Part shown: piece by piece, positions 1 to 6,401 of the stretch | Position numbering within the stretch: position 1 is the first letter of the stretch | How the letters are laid out: each line of letters opens with the position of its first letter | Source: an uncultured Oscillibacter sp. | Lineage (GTDB): Bacteria > Bacillota > Clostridia > Oscillospirales > Oscillospiraceae | Length of the DNA: 10,503 bases | Reading direction: 5' to 3' | Assembly (NCBI GenBank): GCA_946183715.1 | Contig: CAMHDB010000041.1 | Coordinates: 1 to 10,503, forward strand | The notes under the pieces: generated by a model | The model's input: the letters and a program-made list of their open reading frames with translations, nothing else | What the model was told of the DNA's origin: nothing | Database searches by the model: none | Position numbers and translations under genes: made by a program

Positions 1-251
1 CTGCGCGGCAGTCCGTCGACAGCGGCGACAGCGTCGACACCGCGAAGCCGTCGCGGAAACCCGCGCGGCAGTCCGTCGACAGCGGCGACAGTATCGACGC
101 CGCGAAGCCGTCGCGCAAGCCCGCGCGGCAGTCCGTCGACAGCGGCGACAGCGTCGACACCGCGAAGCCGTCGCGGAAACCCGCCCGCAAGACGGAAAGA
201 AAATCCGTGTCCGACACCGCCGACACCCCGGCAGAATCCGCAACCGTCTGA
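1..251 (+). CDS. 3' end of unidentified gene with repeat-rich charged tail (5'-truncated by window)
   Basis: An open frame enters from the left edge (codons begin at position 3) and stops at TGA 249-251. The visible 82 residues are three tandem copies of a 20-residue unit, ARQSVDSGDSVDTAKPSRKP, then a degenerate tail rich in Lys, Arg, Ser, Asp and Thr. The unit alternates an acidic Ser/Asp stretch with a basic Lys/Arg/Pro stretch, so it is probably disordered. The basic part resembles the lysine-proline tails of histone H1-like or nucleoid proteins, but the acidic half does not. No catalytic domain is visible, so the protein cannot be identified. It precedes a kinase gene on the same strand but is separated from it by a terminator and a new promoter. 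In Ter-type stress loci such kinases neighbour VWA, PP2C or TerD genes, so the missing N-terminal part could be one of these; that is only inference. Confidence 0.75.
   Translation, partial: ARQSVDSGDSVDTAKPSRKPARQSVDSGDSIDAAKPSRKPARQSVDSGDSVDTAKPSRKPARKTERKSVSDTADTPAESATV
3..182 (+). repeat. Three tandem 60-bp coding repeats (A-B-A pattern)
   Basis: Copies lie at 3-62, 63-122 and 123-182. Copies 1 and 3 are identical over 60 bp. Copy 2 differs at five positions, some synonymous (CGG AAA versus CGC AAG) and some not (Val-Asp-Thr versus Ile-Asp-Ala). The repeat length is a multiple of three, so changes in copy number keep the frame. The array probably continues to the left of the window. Confidence 0.95.
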
Positions 252-292
252 ACGCCGTCTCCCCCGTGTCCGCGGGGGAGGCGTTTTCCTTT
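251..292 (+). terminator. Rho-independent terminator after the repeat-tailed gene
   Basis: Immediately after the stop codon, AACGC plus CTCCCCC (251-265) pairs with GGGGGAG plus GCGTT (274-285), with a small bulge (CGT) on the left arm, and is followed by TTTT CC TTT. This separates the upstream gene from the kinase promoter at 303. Confidence 0.8.
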
Positions 293-302
293 GCGCGGCG
301 CG

Positions 303-331
303 TTGACAAAGCGGGCGGAATCGGGTATCAT
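303..331 (+). promoter_or_regulatory. Sigma-A-type promoter for the kinase-HAD operon
   Basis: TTGACA at 303-308, a 17-nt spacer, then TATCAT at 326-331. The -35 is a consensus match and the -10 matches at 4 of 6 positions. The kinase RBS AAAGGGGG follows at 338-345, so the 5' leader is very short. Confidence 0.75.
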
Positions 332-352
332 TAGCCCAAAGGGGGTAAGAGT

Positions 353-1648
353 ATGGCAATGCTGGAAAACGGGTGCAGCCTGCGGACGGAGTTCCACCGG
401 GATTTGACCGTCAACCGCCTTCTGGGCGAGGGCGGACAGGGCGAAGTGTATCACGTCACCTGCAACGGACAGCCCGCCGCGCTAAAGTGGTATAAGAAGG
501 ACAGTCTCAAGAACCCCGCCGCGTTTCAGGAGAACTTGCGGCAGAATATCATGCGCGGCGCGCCGAGCCGGGAGTTCCTGTGGCCCCTCGACTTGACCGC
601 GTGGCAGGACGGCAGTTTCGGCTACGTCATGGACTTGCGCCCCGAGGGCTATTACGATATCACCGACTTCACGCTCTGTCATGTGCGCTTCCCGTCCTAC
701 AGGGCGGTCATCGACGCGTGCCTGTCGATTGTCTCCGCCTTCCGGATTCTCCATAACGACGGCTACAGCTATCAGGACATCAACGACGGCAACTTCTTCA
801 TCAACCCGCGCAGCGGGAAAGTGCTCATCGGCGACAACGACAACGTAGCCCCCGACAAGACAGAGACCGGAATCGTCGGCAAGCCCCGCTACATGGCCCC
901 CGAAATCGTGCTCCGAAAGAGCATGCCCGACAGCCTCAGCGACCGCTTCTCGATGTCGGTCATTCTCTACATGCTCTTCTGCCTCAACCACCCGCTGGAG
1001 GGACAGCGCTACCTAGTCCCGGCGCTCACGCCCGCGCTTGAAGAGAAGCTGTACGGCAGCGAGGCCCTGTTCATGATGGACCCCGACGACCGCGCAAACG
1101 CCCCCAACCCCGCCGTACACGGCAACTCTATCAGGGTCTGGAACTGCCTCCCCGACTATGTGCGCAAAATCTTTCTCGACGCCTTCAGCCGCAAGGCACT
1201 CGAAAAGCCGTCGGCGCGTCCGAGCGAGGCCGTGTGGCTCAATACGCTCACGCGCTTCCGGAGCGAAATTGTCCCCTGTCCGTGCGGCAACGAGATTTTT
1301 ACCCGCGACGGGCGGCCCTGCCAGTGCGAGAAATGCGGCAGGGCGGCAAACATCCCCTTCCGGCTGCAGTTCAGCCAGTACGCCATTCCGGCGGTGCGCG
1401 GGAGCCGCGTCTACCGCTGTCAGCTTGGAATCTGCGACGCCAAGGACGCGCTCAGCCCCGTGGCGATGGTCGTCGCCAAGGAGAGCCGCCCGGACGTGCT
1501 GGGCCTCCGCAACAAGAGCGACCGCCGCTGGGACGCCGTGAATACCAGAGGCGAAGCCCGCAAAGTGGCGCCCGAGGAGACGATTCCGCTAAAGCACGGA
1601 ATCCGCTTCACGGCCTGCGGGGAGAACATCGAAATTCTCGCGAACTGA
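353..1648 (+). CDS. Ser/Thr protein kinase-like protein with C-terminal zinc ribbon and FHA-like tail
   Basis: A 431-residue protein with an N-terminal protein kinase fold. The glycine-rich loop GEGGQGEVY is at 25-33, the likely ATP-binding Lys is K45 (AALKWYK), the catalytic loop YQDINDGNFF is at 140-149 with D142 and N147, a metal-binding DND replaces DFG at 161-163, and MAPE is at 181-184. The essential Lys, two Asp and Asn are all present, so it may be active despite the unusual HRD and DFG replacements. Residues 309-328 carry five Cys in a CxC-x11-CxCxxC arrangement, read as a zinc ribbon. The last ~90 residues, including LGLRNKSDRRWDAV, look like a divergent FHA or beta-sandwich domain. 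This architecture resembles kinases of TerY-PP2C-kinase stress loci; that link is inference. No membrane segment is seen. The ATG at 353 is chosen because AAAGGGGG lies 7 nt upstream; ATG 359 is an alternative. The HAD gene follows after 15 nt. Confidence 0.85.
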   Translation: MAMLENGCSLRTEFHRDLTVNRLLGEGGQGEVYHVTCNGQPAALKWYKKDSLKNPAAFQENLRQNIMRGAPSREFLWPLDLTAWQDGSFGYVMDLRPEGYYDITDFTLCHVRFPSYRAVIDACLSIVSAFRILHNDGYSYQDINDGNFFINPRSGKVLIGDNDNVAPDKTETGIVGKPRYMAPEIVLRKSMPDSLSDRFSMSVILYMLFCLNHPLEGQRYLVPALTPALEEKLYGSEALFMMDPDDRANAPNPAVHGNSIRVWNCLPDYVRKIFLDAFSRKALEKPSARPSEAVWLNTLTRFRSEIVPCPCGNEIFTRDGRPCQCEKCGRAANIPFRLQFSQYAIPAVRGSRVYRCQLGICDAKDALSPVAMVVAKESRPDVLGLRNKSDRRWDAVNTRGEARKVAPEETIPLKHGIRFTACGENIEILAN

Positions 1649-1663
1649 CAAAGGAGAATCCGG

Positions 1664-2482
1664 ATGGAATCGAAGATTTTGTTTCTTGACCTTGACGGTA
1701 CGCTTCTGGACGACCGCAAGGCTCTTACCGACGGGAACCGCGCCGCGCTCGCGGGGGCAATCTCGCGCGGACACCGCGCGGTTATCGCCTCCGGGCGGCC
1801 CCTCAAGAGCGTACAGATTCAGGCGGCGCGGCTGGGCCTCGACGGCCCCGGCTGCTACGCTATCGCCTACAACGGCGCCGTGCTCTACGACTTCACCGCT
1901 CAGCGGCAGATTTTCCGCCGCGCTATGGCCCCCGCCGACTTGTACGCCGTGTTCGACGAGGCCAACCGCCGCGGCGTGTACATCCAGACTTACGACAAGG
2001 AAGATGTCGTAATCGAGCCGCGCAACGACCCCGCAATCGCCGAGCGCTACTGCACCCGGATTCAGCTTGACTACCGCGTGATTCAGGACGTGCGGCGCGA
2101 CCTGTCGGAAATGCCCGTCAAGGCGCTGTGTATCGACTTCGACGGACAGGAGCGCACCGGGGCCTTGCGGCGCTGGGTACTCGACAACATGCCCGGACGC
2201 CTCGACAGCTATTTCTCCGACAGGAACTTTCTGGAAATCGTGACGGCGGGCGTCAACAAGGGGGAGGGCATTCTGAAACTCTGCGAAATTCTCGGCATCC
2301 CCCCGGAACGAACCGTCGCGGCGGGCGACGAGGCCAACGATGTCGACATGATACGTACCGCCGGCGTCGGCGTGGCTATGGCCAACGCAATCCCGGAGGC
2401 CAAGGCCGCCGCCGACTACGTCACGCAACGCGACAACAACCATGACGGCGTCTCCGAAATTATTGACCGCTTCCTGACCTGA
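1664..2482 (+). CDS. Cof-type HAD-IIB family hydrolase (sugar- or cofactor-phosphate phosphatase)
   Basis: A 272-residue cytoplasmic HAD hydrolase. Motif I is DLDGTLLDD (9-17; nucleophile D9, acid/base D11), motif II is the Ser in IASGR (41-45), motif III is K199 in NKG, and motif IV is GDEANDVDM (221-229). The spacing between motifs II and III fits a C2-type cap, typical of the Cof/YidA group, which dephosphorylates phosphosugars, flavin or pyridoxal phosphate-type substrates. The substrate cannot be told from sequence, and a protein-phosphatase role is not supported by family knowledge. The start is supported by AAAGGAGAA at 1650-1658, 5 nt before the ATG. It lies 15 nt downstream of the kinase stop with no terminator between, so the two are probably co-transcribed. 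No clear terminator follows it, and read-through into the DUF975 gene is possible. Confidence 0.92.
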   Translation: MESKILFLDLDGTLLDDRKALTDGNRAALAGAISRGHRAVIASGRPLKSVQIQAARLGLDGPGCYAIAYNGAVLYDFTAQRQIFRRAMAPADLYAVFDEANRRGVYIQTYDKEDVVIEPRNDPAIAERYCTRIQLDYRVIQDVRRDLSEMPVKALCIDFDGQERTGALRRWVLDNMPGRLDSYFSDRNFLEIVTAGVNKGEGILKLCEILGIPPERTVAAGDEANDVDMIRTAGVGVAMANAIPEAKAAADYVTQRDNNHDGVSEIIDRFLT

Positions 2483-2509
2483 AGAATTGAGGAAACGCGA
2501 AATTTTCTA

Positions 2510-2538
2510 TTGACACTTCGCCCGATACGTGGCAAACT
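2510..2538 (+). promoter_or_regulatory. Probable extended -10 promoter for DUF975-rubredoxin
   Basis: TTGACA at 2510-2515, a 17-nt spacer, then a weak -10 CAAACT (2533-2538) directly preceded by TGG (2530-2532), which fits a TGn extended -10. The perfect -35 and exact spacer match the other promoters in the window. Confidence 0.5.
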
Positions 2539-2546
2539 GTACGTAA

Positions 2547-2560
2547 AGGCCCGCGGGCCT
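2547..2560 (+). promoter_or_regulatory. Perfect 14-bp palindrome in the 5' leader of the DUF975 gene
   Basis: AGGCCCGCGGGCCT is identical to its own reverse complement. It lies about 10 nt after the presumed -10 box and 12 nt before the RBS. It could be an operator for a dimeric regulator; with no loop it would make a poor RNA hairpin. Chance occurrence in GC-rich DNA cannot be excluded. Confidence 0.35.
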
Positions 2561-2583
2561 GTAAAGAGAACGGAGGGGTTACT

Positions 2584-3396
2584 GTGAGTGAACGTATCGA
2601 CCGGGGGGCGTGCAAGGCGCGGGCCCGGGAATTGCTCGACACCGCGCAGGTGTCGCCGCGAAGGATGGTGGCCCTCTGGCTGGGACTCCGCGCGGGCCTT
2701 TCCTTGCTGAGCAACGTCGGCGGCTCGTGGAACCTGTTCTACGTATTCCTCCTCGCCCTGACGACCATGCTCTCCCTCGTCCTTGACGCCGGTTTCGTCC
2801 TCTACTGCATGGCAGTCCGGCGCGGGGAGCGCGCCGAGTACCTGACCCTCTTCGACGGCTTCGCCTTCGCCGGGAAAATCATCCTCCTGACCGTCCTGAC
2901 ATACGTCTTCATCGCGCTGTGGGGTATGCTTTTCGTGATTCCCGGCATCATCGCCTTCTACCGCTACCGTTTCGCGCTCTACAATCTGCTCGAACACCCC
3001 GAGCTGTCCGTGACGCAGGCCCTCGACATGAGCAAGCGTCAGACGCAGGGCTTTAAGGGACAGCTCTTCGCGCTGGACATCAGCTATCTGGGCTGGGGAC
3101 TGCTGGCGTCCCTCCCCAATTTGCTCTACCGTCAGAATGTGCAGGCGCAGGTCTACAACATCGTCGGCATGTCCGCCTACTGGAACGTACAGGAGGTTAT
3201 GCGCTACGTCAACCCGAACGTGTTCGGAATGCCGTGGATGGCGTGGGAAGTGCTGATAACGGTCTGGGATATGGTGGTGTCCACGTACTATCTGGCCAAC
3301 TACCAGTGCGTGGAGCTCGACTACTTCGACGCCGCCAAGGCGGCCTCCGGCGTGGGGGAGACGCCCGATTTCAGCGGCCCCTACGTCGAATCTTGA
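2584..3396 (+). CDS. DUF975 family integral membrane protein
   Basis: A 270-residue multi-pass membrane protein. After a basic N-terminal segment (1-28), hydrophobic segments lie near 29-44, 51-76, 97-125 and 165-182, with another near 220-240. Features typical of the DUF975 family are the sequence VIPGIIAFYRYRFALYNLL (118-136), the following S-x-x-x-A-L-D-M-S-K segment (142-151), and GFKGQLFALDISYLGWGLL (156-174). The family is common in Firmicutes and its function is unknown. The start is a GTG with GGAGGGG at 2572-2578, 5 nt upstream. It has its own promoter and is followed 57 nt later by rubredoxin, so the two are probably co-transcribed, although nothing in the DUF975 sequence suggests a redox role. 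The C-terminal 25 residues are hydrophilic. Confidence 0.85.
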   Translation: MSERIDRGACKARARELLDTAQVSPRRMVALWLGLRAGLSLLSNVGGSWNLFYVFLLALTTMLSLVLDAGFVLYCMAVRRGERAEYLTLFDGFAFAGKIILLTVLTYVFIALWGMLFVIPGIIAFYRYRFALYNLLEHPELSVTQALDMSKRQTQGFKGQLFALDISYLGWGLLASLPNLLYRQNVQAQVYNIVGMSAYWNVQEVMRYVNPNVFGMPWMAWEVLITVWDMVVSTYYLANYQCVELDYFDAAKAASGVGETPDFSGPYVES

Positions 3397-3453
3397 CCCG
3401 GCTGTTCCGGAAGCAGTTCCGTGAATGGAGAATAACGAAAAGGAGAACCAACT

Positions 3454-3618
3454 ATGAAAAAGTACGAGTGCGACCCCTGCGGCTACGTCTACGACCCCGC
3501 CGAGGGAGACCCCGACAACGACATCGCCCCCGGCACCGCCTTCGAGGATTTGCCGGAGGACTGGGTCTGCCCCGTGTGCGGCGCGGGCAAGGAAGACTTC
3601 AAGGTCGTTGAGGACTGA
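3454..3618 (+). CDS. Rubredoxin
   Basis: A small protein of 54 residues, the usual length for a stand-alone rubredoxin. It carries both Cys knuckles that bind one iron: [10 protein letters not shown] (C6 and C9) and CPVCGAGK (C39 and C42). The conserved DPAEGDP, the IAPGT-F-DLP-DWVCP segment and aromatic core residues Y4, Y11, Y13 and W37 are present. It is a cytoplasmic one-electron carrier, used in anaerobes to feed superoxide reductase, rubrerythrin or oxygen reductases; its partner is not encoded nearby. The start is well placed, with AAAAGGAGA at 3438-3446 upstream of ATG 3454. It follows the DUF975 gene by 57 nt and ends just before a strong hairpin. Confidence 0.98.
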   Translation: MKKYECDPCGYVYDPAEGDPDNDIAPGTAFEDLPEDWVCPVCGAGKEDFKVVED

Positions 3619-3668
3619 TTCCCGCGGAAACCCCGGGCGTGTTCGCGTCCGGGGTTTCCGCGTTATTC
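3619..3668 (+). terminator. Long GC-rich hairpin between convergent rubredoxin and patatin genes
   Basis: CGCGGAAACCCCGG (3623-3636) pairs perfectly with CCGGGGTTTCCGCG (3649-3662), and four more pairs including two G-U close a GTTC loop (3641-3644). The U-tract is weak on the + side (TTATT) and absent on the minus side, so termination efficiency is uncertain, but its position between two convergent stop codons fits a shared terminator. Confidence 0.75.
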
Positions 3669-4520
3669 GGAATCGCTCCAGAAGCGCCGGACGTTCTCCG
3701 CCGCGCCCCTCCCGATGAAGTAGCCCTCCTGCCAGAGCGCGCGTATCACGGACAAATCCCGCTCCGTGCGCGCACAGCCGAGCGTGTCGTCGGGGGCAAT
3801 CACGAGGACCTTCCCCGCCTCTTCCATCGCGAACAGCGCCGCGCGGGTGTCGTTGTAATGGTCGGTGCGCCCCCGCATGGTCTCCACGAACGCCGGGTAG
3901 CGCCGGAACGCCAGTTCCATACTCTTCGCGCTGTCGAAACGCTTGTGGTAGCCGCGCTCCCGCGTGAGAATCACGACCACGCGGTCACAGCCGACATCCA
4001 GCGCCCGCTTCCACGGAATCGCGTCCGCGCAGCCGCCGTCAAAGTAGAGCTGTCCGCCGACTTCAATCGGCGGGAACATCAGCGGTATTGCGCAGGTGGC
4101 TTGCAGGACTAAATTCGACGGGTCGTCGCGGGGGACTGTCCAGTATTCGGGCAGCCCGGTTTCGAGGTTCGTCAGCACGGCTTCGACTTCCCCCGGATAC
4201 GACGCGAACGCGGCGTAATCGAACGGAACCAGCTCGTTTGGGATGGTGTCGTAGACGAATTTCAGCCCGAAATAGGCGCGGTTGTGCGGGTTCAACAGGT
4301 TCCGCATGCCCATGTAGCGGCGGTCGCGCACGTACTCCGAGACCAGTTTCAAGTTGCGCCTGCTCTGCCGAGACAGGTAACTCGCCCCGTAGGCGATTCC
4401 CGCCGATACGCCTATGGTGTAGTCCGGCAGCGGGAGCCCCGCGTCCAGAAACGCGTCGCATACGCCGCTGGAAAAGATGGTGCGCAACGCGCCGCCTTCC
4501 AGCACAAGCCCGGTTTTCAT
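3663..4520 (-). CDS. Patatin-like phospholipase (RssA/YchK-type)
   Basis: A 285-residue protein when started at ATG 4520. It shows the patatin Ser-Asp dyad: the oxyanion-hole loop LEGGALR (7-13), the nucleophile elbow GVSAG (37-41; S39), and the second catalytic motif FDGGCADAIP (160-169; D161). The family hydrolyses acyl esters of lipids or acts as a lysophospholipase; the natural substrate is unknown. No signal peptide or membrane segment is seen, so it should be cytoplasmic or membrane-peripheral. A frame open 16 codons further upstream (ATG 4568) is less likely, because AGGAAGG lies just before ATG 4520. The gene is convergent with rubredoxin and divergent from the T-box leader, so it is probably monocistronic. 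Confidence 0.93.
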   Translation of the reverse strand: MKTGLVLEGGALRTIFSSGVCDAFLDAGLPLPDYTIGVSAGIAYGASYLSRQSRRNLKLVSEYVRDRRYMGMRNLLNPHNRAYFGLKFVYDTIPNELVPFDYAAFASYPGEVEAVLTNLETGLPEYWTVPRDDPSNLVLQATCAIPLMFPPIEVGGQLYFDGGCADAIPWKRALDVGCDRVVVILTRERGYHKRFDSAKSMELAFRRYPAFVETMRGRTDHYNDTRAALFAMEEAGKVLVIAPDDTLGCARTERDLSVIRALWQEGYFIGRGAAENVRRFWSDSE

Positions 4521-4558
4521 ATTCCGTCCTTCCTTTCCGGTGTGTTTTTGTTCGTGGC

Positions 4559-4567
4559 ATTCTACCA
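4559..4567 (-). promoter_or_regulatory. Possible extended -10 promoter for the patatin-like gene
   Basis: On the minus strand, TGG TAGAAT (hexamer at 4564-4559) gives a 5 of 6 match to the -10 consensus with a TGn extension. The -35 region 17 nt upstream, TTTCCT, is poor. It sits 38 nt before the ATG at 4520. Confidence 0.45.
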
Positions 4568-4619
4568 CAGTTCCGACGAAAAGGAAAGACGTTTTTCGAT
4601 TGTCGACCGGATTTTCCGC

Positions 4620-4648
4620 TTGACAAATTTTGAAAACCGGAGTATACT
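4620..4648 (+). promoter_or_regulatory. Strong sigma-A-type promoter of the trpEG T-box leader
   Basis: TTGACA at 4620-4625, a 17-nt spacer, then TATACT at 4643-4648 (5 of 6). Transcription would start near 4655, at the expected 5' end of the T-box stem I. Confidence 0.88.
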
Positions 4649-4654
4649 TCGCTA

Positions 4655-4897
4655 AACTGTTGAAGTGGGAGTAAAACCTGTCGAGCCCTCACAGAGAGCC
4701 CGGGGCGCTGGGAGCCGGGCAGTACGCAGACAGGCAAATGGGCCACGGAGGGCGCGGGGAAATACGCGACGCGCGGGCATGCGTCAGTTGCCGGGGGTAT
4801 GTCGGTACCCCGCAAGTGCGCGCGCGAGCGCGAATCAAGGTGGCACCGCGAGTAACACTCGTCCTTGACATTCTTTCATGTCGGGGGCGCTTTTTTG
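4655..4897 (+). promoter_or_regulatory. T-box riboswitch, probably tRNA-Trp responsive
   Basis: The leader contains the T-box sequence AAGGTGGCACCGCG (4837-4850), whose central bases pair with the uncharged tRNA acceptor end. Stem I is recognisable by base pairing of CCTGTC (4677-4682) with GACAGG (4729-4734), the AGAGAG element (4693-4698) and a distal GCCCGG/CCGGGC stem (4698-4703/4715-4720). A UGG triplet at 4739-4741, just 3' of the CCTGTC/GACAGG stem, is my candidate for the specifier (Trp) codon. Further hairpins are GACGC/GCGTC (4768-4785) and GGGGTA/TACCCC (4794-4811, likely stem III). In the antiterminator, CAAGG (4836-4840) pairs with CCTTG (4863-4867), enclosing a GAGT/ACTC mini-stem. 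Uncharged tRNA-Trp should stabilise the antiterminator and allow trpE transcription when tryptophan is scarce. The class is certain from the T-box motif; Trp specificity rests on UGG and the trpE neighbour. Confidence 0.94.
4860..4896 (+). terminator. Conditional (attenuator) terminator of the T-box leader
   Basis: CGTCCTTGACAT (4860-4871) pairs over 12 bp, including three G-U pairs, with ATGTCGGGGGCG (4878-4889) around a TCTTTC loop, followed by six T at 4891-4896. It uses the CCTTG that is also needed for the antiterminator, so the two structures exclude each other. Confidence 0.9.
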
Positions 4898-4916
4898 GCC
4901 CCCGGAAGGGAGCGCT

Positions 4917-6401
4917 ATGTATTATCCCACTTTGGAACAGGCCCAGCGCCTGACCGCCGGAGGCGGATTCCGGCGCGTGCCCGTCAGCCGGGAGATTCTC
5001 TCCGACTTCACCTCCCCCGTACAGACACTCCGCGTCCTGCAAAACGTCGGGCACCACTGCTTCCTGCTCGAATCGGCGGAGGACAACCAGCGCTGGGGCC
5101 GCTTTACGTTCCTTGGCTTTCATCCTTCGCTGGAAGTCACCTGCGCCAACGGCCTCCTGCGCGTCCGGGACGTGCGGAGTACGGAGACGCGCACGGAATC
5201 GACGACGCACCCCGGCGCGGCGCTACGCGGCATCCTGTCGCGCCACAAGAGCCCGGGCGTGCCCGGACTGCCCCCGTTCACGGGCGGCCTCGTCGGCTAC
5301 TTCTCCTACGACTACGTGAAATACTCCGAGCCGTCGCTGTCCCTCGACGCCGACGACAGCGAGGGCTTTCAGGACATGGATTTGATGTTGTTCGACAAGG
5401 TCATCGCCTTCGACAACTACCGTCAGCGCCTGATTCTCATCGCCAACGCCGACACCGAAAATTTACCGGAATCCTACGCCGCCGCCTGCCGCGAACTCGA
5501 CGAAATCGCCGAACTTCTCCGCCGCGGCGCGCCGAAAGAGTACGCGCCCGGGAAGCTGTGCTCTCCCCTGCGGCCCCTGTTCGACGAGGCCCAATACTGC
5601 CGCATGGTGGAGCGCGGGAAGGCGTACATCCGCGAGGGCGACATCTTTCAAGTCGTGCTCTCCAACCGTCTGGAAGCCGACTTCGACGGTTCGCTGCTCG
5701 ACGCCTACCGCGTACTCCGGGCGTCGAACCCGTCGCCGTATATGTTCTACTTCTCCAGCGACGACATCGAAATCGCGGGGGCGTCGCCCGAGACGCTCGT
5801 CAAACTTCAGGACGGCGTTTTGAGAACCTTCCCGCTGGCCGGGACGCGTCCGCGCGGGGCCACGCTCAAAGAGGATATCCAACTCGAACGCGACCTGCTG
5901 TCCGACGAAAAGGAACTCGCCGAACACAATATGCTCGTCGATTTAGGCCGTAACGATTTAGGGAAAATCAGCGACTTCGGTACCGTAGAGGTAGAGAATT
6001 ACCTGTCCGTGGAGCGCTTCTCGCACGTCATGCACATCGCCTCGACCGTCCGGGGACGCCTCCGCGCCGACCGCGACGCCGTCGACGCCGTAGACGCCAT
6101 TCTCCCCGCCGGGACGCTCTCCGGCGCGCCCAAACTCCGCGCGATGGAGATTATCAACGAACTGGAAAACAATAAGCGCGGCCTCTACGGCGGGGCCGTC
6201 GGCTACCTCGACTTCGCCGGGAATCTGGACGTGTGCATTGCGATTCGTCTGGCGTTCAAGAAGAACGGGAAAGTATTCGTGCGCTCGGGGGCGGGAATCG
6301 TGGCCGACTCCGTGCCGGAGCGCGAGTACCGGGAGTGTACGCAGAAGGCCCGCGCCGTCGTACAGGCGCTCGAAACCGCGCAGGGGGGCGAATTACTGTG
6401 A
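4917..6401 (+). CDS. trpE: Anthranilate synthase component I (TrpE)
   Basis: A 494-residue chorismate-binding enzyme converting chorismate plus ammonia (from TrpG) to anthranilate, the first step of tryptophan synthesis. Visible family motifs are LLES (50-53, the feedback tryptophan-binding motif), GGLVGYFSYDYVKYSEP, PLAGTRPRG (306-314), DEKELAEHNMLVDLGRNDLG (330-349), PAGTLSGAPK (397-406), and VRSGAGIVAD (455-464). Length is normal. LLES and the Trp-type T-box favour TrpE over PabB. ATG 4917 is chosen because GGAAGGGA (4904-4911) stands 5 nt before it; an in-frame ATG at 4878 lies inside the terminator hairpin and is unlikely. The stop overlaps the trpG start by 4 nt, which suggests translational coupling. 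Expression should rise when tRNA-Trp is uncharged. Confidence 0.97.
   Translation: MYYPTLEQAQRLTAGGGFRRVPVSREILSDFTSPVQTLRVLQNVGHHCFLLESAEDNQRWGRFTFLGFHPSLEVTCANGLLRVRDVRSTETRTESTTHPGAALRGILSRHKSPGVPGLPPFTGGLVGYFSYDYVKYSEPSLSLDADDSEGFQDMDLMLFDKVIAFDNYRQRLILIANADTENLPESYAAACRELDEIAELLRRGAPKEYAPGKLCSPLRPLFDEAQYCRMVERGKAYIREGDIFQVVLSNRLEADFDGSLLDAYRVLRASNPSPYMFYFSSDDIEIAGASPETLVKLQDGVLRTFPLAGTRPRGATLKEDIQLERDLLSDEKELAEHNMLVDLGRNDLGKISDFGTVEVENYLSVERFSHVMHIASTVRGRLRADRDAVDAVDAILPAGTLSGAPKLRAMEIINELENNKRGLYGGAVGYLDFAGNLDVCIAIRLAFKKNGKVFVRSGAGIVADSVPEREYRECTQKARAVVQALETAQGGELL

Noticed and set aside
1..182. CRISPR array or intergenic repeats
   Set aside because: The repeats are contiguous with no spacers, are 60 bp long and keep an open reading frame to a stop, so they are coding repeats.
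4521..4568. Longer 301-residue patatin start at ATG 4568
   Set aside because: The extra 16 residues are hydrophilic, unlike family N-termini, would overlap the probable -10 box, and the good RBS precedes ATG 4520.
4865..5953. A 362-codon Arg/Pro-rich ORF overlapping the T-box terminator and trpE
   Set aside because: It is a frame shadow of GC-rich trpE, starts inside the attenuator hairpin and lacks an RBS.
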